Assembly: GCF_900107745.1 (NCBI RefSeq)
Contig: NZ_FNRO01000001.1
Location: 186,001 to 250,000, forward strand
Source of the DNA: Variovorax sp. YR216
GTDB taxonomy: Bacteria; Pseudomonadota; Gammaproteobacteria; Burkholderiales; Burkholderiaceae_C
Reading direction: 5' to 3'
DNA length: 64,000 nucleotides
The position numbers and the translations under genes are program-made. This document shows positions 47,953 to 58,781 of this stretch, piece after piece; the first letter of the stretch is position 1; the number at the start of each line of letters is the position of its first letter. Below the pieces are notes generated by a model. It saw nothing but the letters and a program-made list of their open reading frames with translations, was not told the DNA's origin and did no database searches.

Positions 47953-49430
47953 GATGAACAGCTGATTTCGATCGTTGAAGCCCAGTCGGGCGGGAAGCCG
48001 GCAAAGTCCTCGTGGCCGGCGTGCTCTTCAAATGGGGATTCAAGCAGCGCCAGCAAGGTGGCGACGCCGGAATGGTCCTTGCGCTGCGAGGCTTCGATGG
48101 CCTGCTGGCCCAGATGGTTCCGCAGCACGAACTTCGGGTTGCTGGCGAGCATCAGGTCGGCCGCTCTTGCCGGGGGAATGTCGGCATGGCGCCCGGTGAA
48201 CGACCGGAACCAGGCGTCGAAGCCGTCACGGTCCATGAACAGGTCGCGGACCGTGTCCGGATTGTCACCGGCCACGACCCGGGAGAGCCGGCGCCAGAAG
48301 ATCGGGTAGTCGACCTTCTCCTGCGCCAGCAGCTTCAACAACTGCTCGATCAGCGGTCGATCGGATTCGGACCGGTCCGGGAGCCCGAGCTTCGCCCGCA
48401 TGCGCGCTTCATACTCGTTCGGGAAGATGGTCTTGTACGACTCCAGCGCTGCGACCGCGATTTCCTGGTCGCCGATCAGCGGCAGCAGCGCCTGCGCGAG
48501 GCAGAAGAGATTCCAGTACGCCACGTTCGGCTGCTGGTTGTACGCATAGCGGCCGGATGTGTCGCTGTGATTGCAGATGTGCCGCGGATCGAAGCCGTCG
48601 AGGAACTGGAACGGCCCGTAGTCGATGGTGAGCCCGAGGATGCTCATGTTGTCGGTGTTCATCACCCCATGGCAGAAGCCGACCGCCTGCCATTGCGCAA
48701 GCAGCGCCGCGGTGCGCTCGCTCACCGCTTCGAGCAGCGCAGCGTAGGCGTTGCCATTGAAGCGTTCCGTGGTGCGGCAGGCCGGGTAGTAGCGGTCGAT
48801 CACGTAGTCGGCCAGGGCGCGCAGTTCCTGGTCGCGCTCGCGGGCGGCGAAGTGCTCGAAATGGCCGAAGCGGATGAAGCTCGGCGCCACGCGGGTCACG
48901 ACGGCGGAGGTTTCGATCTCTTCGCGGCGCACCGGGGCGTCGGAGCCTGTCACGCACAGCGCGCGCGTCGTCGGGATGCGGAGCGCATTCATCGCCTCGC
49001 TGCAGAGGAATTCGCGAATGCTGGAGCGCAGAACCGCGCGGCCATCGCCCATGCGGGAATAGGGCGTGAGCCCGCTGCCCTTGAGTTGGACTTCGAGTCC
49101 GCCCGCGGATTCGCCGAGCAGGATCGCGCGGCCGTCGCCGAGCTGGCCGGCCCACACACCGAATTGGTGCCCGCTGTAGACCGTGGCGAGCGGCCGCGTG
49201 CCGGTGACGAGTGCATTGCCGGTGAAAGCGGCCAGGGCATCGTCCGACGAAAACCGGCCGGCATCCAGCCCGAGTTCCCTGGCCATGGAGAGGTTGCGGC
49301 CCACCCAGTAAGGATCGGGCAGCGGCGTCGGCCGGAGTTCGGTGAAGAACGCGGGGCCCAGCGCCGAAAAGCCCGGAACCCAGCGCAAGCCGAGATCCAC
49401 GACTTCGGTTTCTTCTGCAAGCGTGCTCAT
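47949..49430 (-). CDS. selO: Protein adenylyltransferase SelO (YdiU)
   Basis: SelO is a pseudokinase that transfers AMP to Ser, Thr or Tyr of target proteins, notably under oxidative stress. In this 493-residue protein the inverted-kinase motifs are [12 protein letters not shown] (96-107), the ATP-contact Lys117 in EVQLKGSG, the catalytic Asp260 in MNTDNMS and metal-binding Asp270 in TIDYGPF. The chain ends in ISCSS; Cys491 matches the place where the eukaryotic protein carries selenocysteine. The start is ATG 49430 (MSTLAEE); an earlier start at 49451 is possible. It leads the msrB-yciB-bolA operon. Confidence 0.95.
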   Translation of the reverse strand: MSTLAEETEVVDLGLRWVPGFSALGPAFFTELRPTPLPDPYWVGRNLSMARELGLDAGRFSSDDALAAFTGNALVTGTRPLATVYSGHQFGVWAGQLGDGRAILLGESAGGLEVQLKGSGLTPYSRMGDGRAVLRSSIREFLCSEAMNALRIPTTRALCVTGSDAPVRREEIETSAVVTRVAPSFIRFGHFEHFAARERDQELRALADYVIDRYYPACRTTERFNGNAYAALLEAVSERTAALLAQWQAVGFCHGVMNTDNMSILGLTIDYGPFQFLDGFDPRHICNHSDTSGRYAYNQQPNVAYWNLFCLAQALLPLIGDQEIAVAALESYKTIFPNEYEARMRAKLGLPDRSESDRPLIEQLLKLLAQEKVDYPIFWRRLSRVVAGDNPDTVRDLFMDRDGFDAWFRSFTGRHADIPPARAADLMLASNPKFVLRNHLGQQAIEASQRKDHSGVATLLALLESPFEEHAGHEDFAGFPPDWASTIEISCSS

Positions 49431-49600
49431 GGGGCGGATTGTCCCGCACACGACGTGTGCCGGCCGCGACTGAGGGTTTACTGCGGGTTTCTGTCATTGT
49501 GTGACGCGCCCCGCTGGGTGAACCTCGGGCCGCAAGGCGCGCGGTGGTTACATCGCGTTGCCGCCGAATCAACAAAGCCCGTTCAACAAGGAGCCAATAG

Positions 49601-51244
49601 ATGCTGGGTTTGATGCAGGATCAACCGTTGCTGATCTCGTCGCTGATCGAGTTCGCCGAACGCCATCACGGCGACGCCGAAATCGTGTCTCGCAGGGTGG
49701 AAGGCGACATCCACCGCACCACGTGGCGCCAAATCGCCGCGCGGTCGCGGCAGGTGGCCAATGCGCTCGAGGACGAACAACTGCTGTTCAGCGATCGCGT
49801 CGCGACGCTGGCGTGGAACGGCTACCGTCACCTGGAGTTGTACTACGGCGTCAGCGGTTCCGGCCGCGTCCTGCACACCATCAACCCGCGCCTGCACCCG
49901 GACCAGATCGCGTGGATCGCCAACCATGCCGAAGACCAGATCCTCTGCTTCGACATGACGTTCCTTCCGCTGGTGCAGGCGGTGCACGCCAAGTGCACCT
50001 CGGTGAAGAAATGGATCGCGCTGTGCGACGCCGACAAGCTGCCGGCCGACACCGGCATCCCCAATCTGGTGAGCTACGAAGCGTGGATGGGCCAGCGCTC
50101 CACCGAGTACGCCTGGCCGACCTTCGACGAGAACTCGGCTTCCAGCATGTGCTACACGAGCGGCACGACGGGCAACCCCAAGGCGGCGCTGTACAGCCAC
50201 CGCTCGACCTTGCTGCACGCTTATGCCGCGGCCTTGCCCGACGTGATGACGCTGTCGGCGCGCGACGCCGTGCTGCCGGTGGTGCCGATGTTCCACGTCA
50301 ATGCCTGGGGCATTCCGTATTCCGCCGCGCTGGTCGGCGCCAAGGTGGTGTTCCCTGGCCCGGCGCTGGATGGCAAGTCGGTCTATGAACTGATCGAAGC
50401 CGAGAAGGTCACCTTTGCCGCCGGCGTGCCGACGGTGTGGCAGATGCTGCTGGGCCACCTGCAGGCCAACGGGCTGCGCTTCTCGACGCTCAAGCGCACG
50501 GTGATCGGCGGCTCTGCCTGCCCGCCGGCGATGATCAATGCCTTCCAGCAACAGTACGGTGTCGAAGTGCTGCACGCGTGGGGCATGACCGAAATGTCCC
50601 CGCTCGGCACCCTGTGCACGCTGAAGAACAAGCACCTCGAACTTTCGCAGGAGCAGCAGACCGCGATCCGCATGAAGCAGGGCCGGGCGATCTTCGGCGT
50701 GGACATGAAGATCATCGATGGCGACGGCAAGGACCTGCCATGGGACGGCAAGGCCTACGGCGACCTGCTGGTCAAGGGCCCGTGGGTGGTCAAGGAATAC
50801 TTCAAGGGCGAGGGCGGCAACCCGCTCGTCGACGACGAGAACGGACGCGGCTGGTTCCCGACCGGCGACGTCGCGACCATCGACGAAGATGGGTTCCTGC
50901 AGATCACCGACCGCAGCAAGGACGTGATCAAGTCCGGCGGCGAATGGATCAGCTCCATCGACATCGAGAACATCGCCGTGGCCCATCCGGCGATCGCGAT
51001 GGCGGCCTGCATCGGCGTGAAGCATCCCAAGTGGGACGAGCGTCCGATCGTGGTCGTGGTCAAGAAGCCCGGCGGCGAGGTCACGCGCGACGAACTGCTC
51101 GCCTTCTACCAGGGCAAGACGGCCAAGTGGCAGATCCCGGACGACGTGGTCTTCGTCGACGCGATTCCCATCGGCGCGACGGGCAAGATCCTCAAGACCC
51201 GCCTGCGCGATCTGCTGCGCGACTACAAGCTTCCGGGCGTCTGA
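49601..51244 (+). CDS. Fatty acyl-CoA synthetase (AMP-binding)
   Basis: This 547-residue ANL-family enzyme activates fatty acids to acyl-CoA with ATP. The P-loop motif is [17 protein letters not shown] (about 185), the A8-type motif [19 protein letters not shown] is near 417, and the catalytic Lys lies in the C-terminal [15 protein letters not shown]. It is closest in pattern to medium/long-chain enzymes such as AlkK/FadD3. AAGGAG sits seven bases before the ATG. It is followed by a branched-chain amino-acid importer and beta-oxidation genes, so activation of fatty acids for beta-oxidation is likely. Exact chain length is not deducible. Confidence 0.9.
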   Translation: MLGLMQDQPLLISSLIEFAERHHGDAEIVSRRVEGDIHRTTWRQIAARSRQVANALEDEQLLFSDRVATLAWNGYRHLELYYGVSGSGRVLHTINPRLHPDQIAWIANHAEDQILCFDMTFLPLVQAVHAKCTSVKKWIALCDADKLPADTGIPNLVSYEAWMGQRSTEYAWPTFDENSASSMCYTSGTTGNPKAALYSHRSTLLHAYAAALPDVMTLSARDAVLPVVPMFHVNAWGIPYSAALVGAKVVFPGPALDGKSVYELIEAEKVTFAAGVPTVWQMLLGHLQANGLRFSTLKRTVIGGSACPPAMINAFQQQYGVEVLHAWGMTEMSPLGTLCTLKNKHLELSQEQQTAIRMKQGRAIFGVDMKIIDGDGKDLPWDGKAYGDLLVKGPWVVKEYFKGEGGNPLVDDENGRGWFPTGDVATIDEDGFLQITDRSKDVIKSGGEWISSIDIENIAVAHPAIAMAACIGVKHPKWDERPIVVVVKKPGGEVTRDELLAFYQGKTAKWQIPDDVVFVDAIPIGATGKILKTRLRDLLRDYKLPGV

Positions 51245-51340
51245 GGCCCGACTTCTACCGCCGGGTAGCACCAACAGGAGGCGCGCTGTCGCCTGAGTGA
51301 TAGAAACCGGCCCGGCGGCAAATTCCTTACGGGCATTCCC

Positions 51341-51369
51341 TGACGGGCGAGGTTCCAAACACTTGTAAT
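51341..51369 (+). promoter_or_regulatory. Weak candidate promoter of livK
   Basis: TGACGG (51341-51346) and TGTAAT (51364-51369) lie 17 bases apart in the 163-base gap before livK. The -10 box is good and the -35 weak. A start about 33 bases before the livK ATG would be normal. This is tentative. Confidence 0.35.
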
Positions 51370-51407
51370 CTCGTCCCGCATTTCGACAGCTGACCAGGAG
51401 ACACGCA

Positions 51408-52646
51408 ATGAAGTTCGCTCTGAAATTCGCAACCGCTGCCGTACTTGCAGCTTGCGCAACCGGTGCTCTCGCGCAGAAGGGAGAGACCGTGAAAGTTGCC
51501 TGGCTCGACCCGCTGTCGGGTCTGATGGCCGCGGTAGGCACCAACCAGTTGAAGACCTACCAGTTCCTCACCGAGGAGTTCAACAAGAAGAACGCTGCCG
51601 GCGTCAAGTTCGAGATCATCGGCATCGACAACAAGCTGAGCCCGCAGGAAACCACCAGCGCGTTGCGCTCGGCGATGGACCAGGGCGCCCGCTATGTGCT
51701 GCAGGGCAATGGCTCGGGCGCGGCGCTGGCGATCATCGATGCGCTGGAAAAGAACAACGCGCGCAACCCGGGCAAGGAAGCGCTCTACATCAACTATGCG
51801 GCGGTCGATCCCGACCTGACCAACAGCAAGTGCAGCTACTGGCACTTCCGGCTCGATGCCGACACCTCCATGAAGATGGAAGCATTGACCACCTTCATGA
51901 AGGACCAGCCGGACATCAAGAAGGTCTACATCATCGGCCAGAACTACTCGCACGGCGTGCAGGTGGCCAAGTACGCCAAGGAAAACCTCGCCCGCAAGCG
52001 TCCTGACGTCCAGATCGTCGGCGAGGACCTCCACCCGCTGGCCCAGGTGCGCGACTTCGCGCCGTACGTCGCCAAGATCAAGGCGTCGGGTGCGGACACC
52101 GTCATCACCGGCAACTGGGGCTCCGACCTCGCGCTGCTGATCAAGGCGGCCAACGATGCAGGTCTCAACAACGTCAAGTTCTACGTCTACTACGGCAGCG
52201 TGAGCGGCACGCCGACGGCCATGGGTGCCGCCTCCGCCGGCAAGGTCTACCAGGTGGCCTACGGCCACACCAACATGGGCGGCGAGATCCAGCGCCTGGG
52301 CACCGAGTTCACCAAGAGGTTCAAGGAAGACCTCTACACGCAGTCGGCCTACACCGCACTGACGATGCTGAGCGAAGCCTTCGCCAAGGCCAAGTCGACC
52401 GATCCGGTCAAGGTGGCGCCAGTCCTCGAAGGCATGCGCTTCAAGAGCTTCAACGGCGATGTCGAGATGCGCAAGACCGACCACCAGCTCCAGCAGGGCC
52501 TCTACATCACCAAATGGGAGAAGGCGGGCGGCAAGTACCCGATCGACGAGGAAGGCACGGGCTACACCTTCGTTCCGGTGAAGTACTACGAGCCCTACGT
52601 CGCCAGCACGCCGACGACGTGCGAGATGAAGCGTCCGAGCTCCTGA
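51408..52646 (+). CDS. livK: Branched-chain amino acid ABC transporter, substrate-binding protein
   Basis: This 412-residue LivK-like periplasmic protein has a signal peptide ending ALA-Q (residue 22). The mature part shows VKVAWLDPLSGLMAAVG, DNKLSPQETTSALRSAMDQ and a long type I binding fold with KVYIIGQNYSHGVQVAKYA and VITGNWGSDLALLIKAA. It may bind branched-chain amino acids or a related compound such as an amide; the binding specificity of this family cannot be read from sequence. AGGAG precedes the ATG. A terminator-like hairpin separates it from livH. Confidence 0.9.
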   Translation: MKFALKFATAAVLAACATGALAQKGETVKVAWLDPLSGLMAAVGTNQLKTYQFLTEEFNKKNAAGVKFEIIGIDNKLSPQETTSALRSAMDQGARYVLQGNGSGAALAIIDALEKNNARNPGKEALYINYAAVDPDLTNSKCSYWHFRLDADTSMKMEALTTFMKDQPDIKKVYIIGQNYSHGVQVAKYAKENLARKRPDVQIVGEDLHPLAQVRDFAPYVAKIKASGADTVITGNWGSDLALLIKAANDAGLNNVKFYVYYGSVSGTPTAMGAASAGKVYQVAYGHTNMGGEIQRLGTEFTKRFKEDLYTQSAYTALTMLSEAFAKAKSTDPVKVAPVLEGMRFKSFNGDVEMRKTDHQLQQGLYITKWEKAGGKYPIDEEGTGYTFVPVKYYEPYVASTPTTCEMKRPSS

Positions 52647-52672
52647 TACCTCTTCAGGCTGCTTGACTGGTC

Positions 52673-52707
52673 GAGGCCCGACTTCAACACTCGGGCCTCT
52701 TTCTTTT
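52673..52707 (+). terminator. Terminator/attenuator between livK and livH
   Basis: GAGGCCCGA (52673-52681) pairs perfectly with TCGGGCCTC (52691-52699) around a nine-base loop, followed by TTTCTTTTT. It is a convincing intrinsic terminator. As livHMGF follow directly without another clear promoter, partial read-through would give more binding protein than membrane parts. Confidence 0.88.
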
Positions 52708-52727
52708 TCAACGTGACCTAACGATCG

Positions 52728-53681
52728 ATGACCGTCGAATTCTTCGTCATCTCGCTGCTCAACGGCGTGAGCTACGGCTTGCTGTTGTTCATGCTGAGCT
52801 CTGGCCTGACGCTGATCTTCAGCATGATGGGCGTGCTCAATTTCGCGCACACCAGCTTCTACATGCTCGGGGCCTACCTGGCCTACACCATCTCGGGCGT
52901 CGTCGGCTTCTGGCCGGCGCTGTTCATCGCGCCGCTGCTGGTCGGCGCCATGGGGGCGGCCTTCGAGCGCTACAGCCTGCGCCGCGTGCACAAGTACGGC
53001 CATGTGCCCGAACTGCTGGTGACCTTCGGCTTGTCGTTCCTCATCCTTGAAGTGGTGCAGCTCGTCTGGGGCCGCTCCACCGTGCCCTACGGCCTTCCGA
53101 CACAGCTGCAGGGGCCGCTCTTCACGCTGTTCGGCACGCAGTTCCCGAAGTCGCGCTCCTTCATCATGCTGGTCGCGCTGCTGATGCTGCTATCCGTGTG
53201 GCTGCTGCTGACGCGCACGCGCATCGGCCTGGTGATCCAGGCCGCGCTCAAGCATCCCGAAATGGTCGAGGCCCTGGGGCACAACGTGCCGCGCGTCTTC
53301 ATGCTCGTGTTCGGCGGTGGCGCCGCGCTGGCGGGCCTCGCGGGCGTGGTCGGTGGCAACACCTATGTGACCGAACCGGCCATGGCGGCATCGGTCGGCT
53401 CGATCATCTTCGTGGTGGTCGTCGTGGGCGGGCTCGGCTCGCTCGCCGGGGCGTTCCTCGCGTCGCTGCTGATCGGCATCGTGCAGACCTTCGCGGTCGC
53501 GCTGGACCAGTCGATGGCGACCGGGCTCAGGGCCCTGGGCGTTGCGGTGACCGAAAGCACCTTCGGGTATCCGCTGCTCAACCTCACGATCTCGCAGGTG
53601 GCGCCGATCCTGCCGTACCTGTTCCTTGTCCTGATCCTGATCTTCAGGCCCAAGGGTCTGCTCGGTACACGCGAAGACTGA
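52728..53681 (+). CDS. livH: Branched-chain amino acid ABC transporter, permease LivH
   Basis: This 317-residue LivH permease has about eight membrane segments. Family marks are LNGVSYGLLLFMLSSGLTLI, MGVLNFAHTSFYMLGAYLAY and VGSIIFVVVVVGGLGSLAGA, the typical LivH loop that contacts the ATPases. ATG at 52728 has no strong ribosome site; it follows the terminator hairpin by about 20 bases. Its stop lies 3 bases before livM. The channel is formed with LivM. Confidence 0.94.
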   Translation: MTVEFFVISLLNGVSYGLLLFMLSSGLTLIFSMMGVLNFAHTSFYMLGAYLAYTISGVVGFWPALFIAPLLVGAMGAAFERYSLRRVHKYGHVPELLVTFGLSFLILEVVQLVWGRSTVPYGLPTQLQGPLFTLFGTQFPKSRSFIMLVALLMLLSVWLLLTRTRIGLVIQAALKHPEMVEALGHNVPRVFMLVFGGGAALAGLAGVVGGNTYVTEPAMAASVGSIIFVVVVVGGLGSLAGAFLASLLIGIVQTFAVALDQSMATGLRALGVAVTESTFGYPLLNLTISQVAPILPYLFLVLILIFRPKGLLGTRED

Positions 53682-53684
53682 CCG

Positions 53685-54995
53685 ATGACCACCATGACGA
53701 CCTCTCCCGCGTACTACCGCTTCAAGCCCTGGAACATCGGGCGCATCCTCATCTGGACGCTGTTCGCCGTCGTGCTGATCGTCGCGCCGATGCTCTTCAA
53801 GAGCAGCCTCGCGCTCACGATGCTCTCGCAGATGGGCTATCTCATCATCATCTGCCTGAGCTACAACATCCTGCTCGGGCAGGGCGGCATGCTCAGCTTC
53901 GGGCATGCGGTCTACGTCGGCCTCGGCTCGTTCATCGCCATCCATGCGATGAATCTCGCGAGCAAGGGCGGCTGGCCGATCCCGCTGGTGCTGATTCCCA
54001 TCGTGGGCGGCCTCGCGGGGAGTTTCTTCGCGATCCTCTTCGGCTACGTCACCACCAAGAAGTCGGGCACCACCTTCGCCATGATCACGCTGGGCATCGG
54101 CGAGCTCGTGGCCTCGATGGCGCTGATGTTCCCCGGCTTCTTCGGCGGCGAGGGCGGCGTGACCACCGACCGCGTCTACGGCAAGCCCTTCTTCGGCATC
54201 ACCTTCGGGCCGCAGAACCAGGTCTATTACCTGATCGCGGTGTACTGCTTCATCTGCACCGGGCTGATGTATGCCTTCACCGGCACGCCGCTGGGCCGCA
54301 TCCTGAACGCGGTGCGCGACAACCCCGAGCGCGTGGAATTCATCGGCTACAACACCCAGCGGGTGCGTTACTTCGCCTTCATCATCGCGGGCTTCTTCGC
54401 GGGCATCGGCGGCGGGCTCGCGGCGATCAACTTCGAGATCGTCAACGCGGCGGACAGCCTCAACGCTTTCCGCTCGGGCAGCTACCTGCTGTTCACCTTC
54501 CTCGGCGGCGCGGTCTTCTTCTTCGGGCCGATCATCGGCGCGGTGCTGCTGGTGTTCGCCGCGGTGCTGCTGTCGGAGCTCACGAAGGCGTGGCAGCTCT
54601 ACTTCGGGCTGGTGTTCGTCTTCATGGTGATGTTCGCGCCGGGCGGCATCGCGAGCCTGATCATGATGAACCTGCGCGTCGCGAAGTTCGGCAAGTTCAA
54701 TCGCTTCTGGGGCCTCTACGGCGCTCTGGTGCTGACCGCGATCCCGGTCGTGATCGGCGCTGCCGCGATCATCGAGATGATCTATCACATCCAGCTCAAC
54801 TCCGCGTTGGGCCCGACGCTCGACTTCATGCGCGTGACGCTCGACACCTCGTCGTTCATGAGCTGGTTCAGCGCGGCGTTGATCCTGCTGGTCGGCCTCG
54901 GCCTGCTGGAAGCGGTGCGCCGCCGCTTCGTGCGCGTCTGGGGGCAGGCGCAGGAAGAAATCGAAGCCGAGATCAAACGCAGGGAGACGGCATGA
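53685..54995 (+). CDS. livM: Branched-chain amino acid ABC transporter, permease LivM
   Basis: This 436-residue LivM permease has a core of about eight helices including YNILLGQGGMLSFGHAVYVG and the loop NAVRDNPERVEFIGYNTQ. It is extended compared with E. coli LivM (425) by a C-terminal helix pair after about 350 ending in a charged tail (EEIEAEIKRRETA). ATG 53685 or a second ATG nine bases later may be used. The stop overlaps livG (ATGA). It pairs with LivH. Confidence 0.94.
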   Translation: MTTMTTSPAYYRFKPWNIGRILIWTLFAVVLIVAPMLFKSSLALTMLSQMGYLIIICLSYNILLGQGGMLSFGHAVYVGLGSFIAIHAMNLASKGGWPIPLVLIPIVGGLAGSFFAILFGYVTTKKSGTTFAMITLGIGELVASMALMFPGFFGGEGGVTTDRVYGKPFFGITFGPQNQVYYLIAVYCFICTGLMYAFTGTPLGRILNAVRDNPERVEFIGYNTQRVRYFAFIIAGFFAGIGGGLAAINFEIVNAADSLNAFRSGSYLLFTFLGGAVFFFGPIIGAVLLVFAAVLLSELTKAWQLYFGLVFVFMVMFAPGGIASLIMMNLRVAKFGKFNRFWGLYGALVLTAIPVVIGAAAIIEMIYHIQLNSALGPTLDFMRVTLDTSSFMSWFSAALILLVGLGLLEAVRRRFVRVWGQAQEEIEAEIKRRETA

Positions 54996-55780
54996 GCGCA
55001 GTGCAGAACAAGACCCACGCCATCGAACTCAAGGGCTTGCGCAAGAGTTTCGGCAAGACGGAAATCATTCGCGGCGTGGACCTCGCGGTCGAGGCAGGCG
55101 ATCGCGTCGCGATCATCGGGCCGAACGGTGCCGGCAAGTCCACGCTGTTCAACCTGATCAGCGGCCGGCTCGCGCCCACCAGCGGCGAGGTGCTGCTCAA
55201 CGGCAAGCGCATCGACGGCATGCGTCCGTTCGAGATCAATCGGCTGGGCCTTTCGCGCAGCTTCCAGATCACGAACATCTTCCCCAAGCTCAGCGTGTTC
55301 GAGAACCTGCGCTGCGGCGTGCTGTGGAGCCTCGGCTACCGCTACACCTTCCTGCGCTTCCTCTCGAATCTCGACGATGCCAACGAGCGCACCGAGGAGC
55401 TGATCCATCAGGTCGGCCTCGGCAAGAAGCGCGACGTGCTCGCGGTGAATCTCACCTACGCGGAACAGCGCGCACTGGAGATCGGCGTGACCATCGCCGG
55501 CGGCGCCGACGTGATCCTGCTGGACGAGCCCACCGCCGGCATGAGCAAGACCGAGACGCAGCACTTCATCGCGCTGATCAAGCAGGTCACGGTCGGCAAG
55601 ACATTACTGACGGTGGAACATGACATGGGCGTGGTGTTCGGCCTGGCCGACAAGATCGCGGTGGTGGTCTACGGCGAAGTCATCGCTTTCGACACGCCGG
55701 CCGCGGTGCGCGCCAATGCGCGCGTGCAGGAGGCCTATCTCGGTTCGTCGGTTGCCGACGCGCAAGGTGCCGGACACTGA
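54992..55780 (+). CDS. livG: Branched-chain amino acid ABC transporter, ATP-binding protein LivG
   Basis: This 262-residue ATPase has Walker A GPNGAGKST (43-51), a signature region reading NLTYAEQRALEIG in place of LSGGQ (as is usual in LivG), and Walker B VILLDEPTAGMS. The C-terminus VQEAYLGSSVADAQG is the family end. Start 54992 overlaps livM by 4 bases; longer in-frame readings across livM are wrong. It works as a heterodimer with LivF, one base before livF. Confidence 0.95.
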   Translation: MSAVQNKTHAIELKGLRKSFGKTEIIRGVDLAVEAGDRVAIIGPNGAGKSTLFNLISGRLAPTSGEVLLNGKRIDGMRPFEINRLGLSRSFQITNIFPKLSVFENLRCGVLWSLGYRYTFLRFLSNLDDANERTEELIHQVGLGKKRDVLAVNLTYAEQRALEIGVTIAGGADVILLDEPTAGMSKTETQHFIALIKQVTVGKTLLTVEHDMGVVFGLADKIAVVVYGEVIAFDTPAAVRANARVQEAYLGSSVADAQGAGH

Positions 55781-55781
55781 A

Positions 55782-56477
55782 ATGCTCAAGCTTCAAGACA
55801 TCCACGCCTATTACGGCAAGAGCCATGTGTTGCATGGTGTTTCGTTTGACGTGCGCCCCGGCGAGATCGTCGCGCTGCTGGGCCGCAACGGCTCCGGCCG
55901 ATCGACCACCGCGAAGGCCATCATGGGCCTCGTGCATGCCGAAGGAACGCTGCGCTGGAAGGAACAGGACATCCTCCGCCGCAAGGCCTACGAGGTCGCC
56001 CACCTCGGCATCGGCTACGTGCCGGAGAACCGCGACATCTTTCCGAAACTGACGGTGCACCAGAACCTGCTGCTTGGCCAGAAGGGCTCCGGCAAGGGCA
56101 GCCGCTGGTCCTTCGACGACATGTACGGCATGTTCCCGCGCCTGAAGGAGCGCCAGCACACCGAGGCCGGCGTGCTCTCGGGCGGCGAGCAGCAGATGCT
56201 GACGCTCTGCCGCACGCTGATGGGCGACCCGGACCTGATCATCATCGACGAGCCCACCGAAGGCCTGGCGCCGAAGATCGTCGAGCTGGTGGGCCAGTAC
56301 CTGCGCTTGCTCAAGGACAAGGGCATCTCGGTCCTGCTCATCGAGCAGAAGCTGACCATCGCGATGCAGATCTCCGACCGCGCGCTCGTCATGGGCCACG
56401 GCAGCATCGTGTTCGACGGCACGCCCGACAGCCTGCGCGCCGACGCCGCGACCCGCAAGGAATGGCTGGAGGTCTAG
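55782..56477 (+). CDS. livF: Branched-chain amino acid ABC transporter, ATP-binding protein LivF
   Basis: LivF is the partner ATPase of LivG, 231 residues long. The signature LSGGEQQML is at 132-140 and Walker B LIIIDEPTEG at 152-161. The P-loop reads GRNGSGRST (34-42), so the Lys that contacts ATP phosphates is Arg40. The rest of the protein is intact and the frame is clean, so this is not a decayed gene. The start at 55782 follows the livG stop by one base. It is the last gene before a 179-base gap with the fadB promoter. Confidence 0.93.
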   Translation: MLKLQDIHAYYGKSHVLHGVSFDVRPGEIVALLGRNGSGRSTTAKAIMGLVHAEGTLRWKEQDILRRKAYEVAHLGIGYVPENRDIFPKLTVHQNLLLGQKGSGKGSRWSFDDMYGMFPRLKERQHTEAGVLSGGEQQMLTLCRTLMGDPDLIIIDEPTEGLAPKIVELVGQYLRLLKDKGISVLLIEQKLTIAMQISDRALVMGHGSIVFDGTPDSLRADAATRKEWLEV

Positions 56478-56515
56478 GCGCGCCTTGAAGTTGTCCCGGT
56501 AGCGACTGATTGCCA

Positions 56516-56543
56516 TTGCGGCGACTGCCGAAACGCCTAGAAT
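56516..56543 (+). promoter_or_regulatory. Candidate promoter of the fadB-type operon
   Basis: TTGCGG (56516-56521), 16 bases, then TAGAAT (56538-56543) match a sigma-70 promoter moderately well in the gap before the multifunctional beta-oxidation gene. The leader would be about 105 bases. No FadR-like dyad is obvious. Confidence 0.45.
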
Positions 56544-56656
56544 TTCACGCAAAAAAGAACACTCGTGCTTTTTAAGTGCGGAGCCTCCGGCGTCCATCGA
56601 TGACGAGGGCTTCGAACCCGTTTTTTCGATCCTCTCCCAATCCAAAGGAACGCAGC

Positions 56657-58762
<2,106 letters not shown>

Positions 58763-58781
58763 CCGGAGGCGAGACCGTTCC

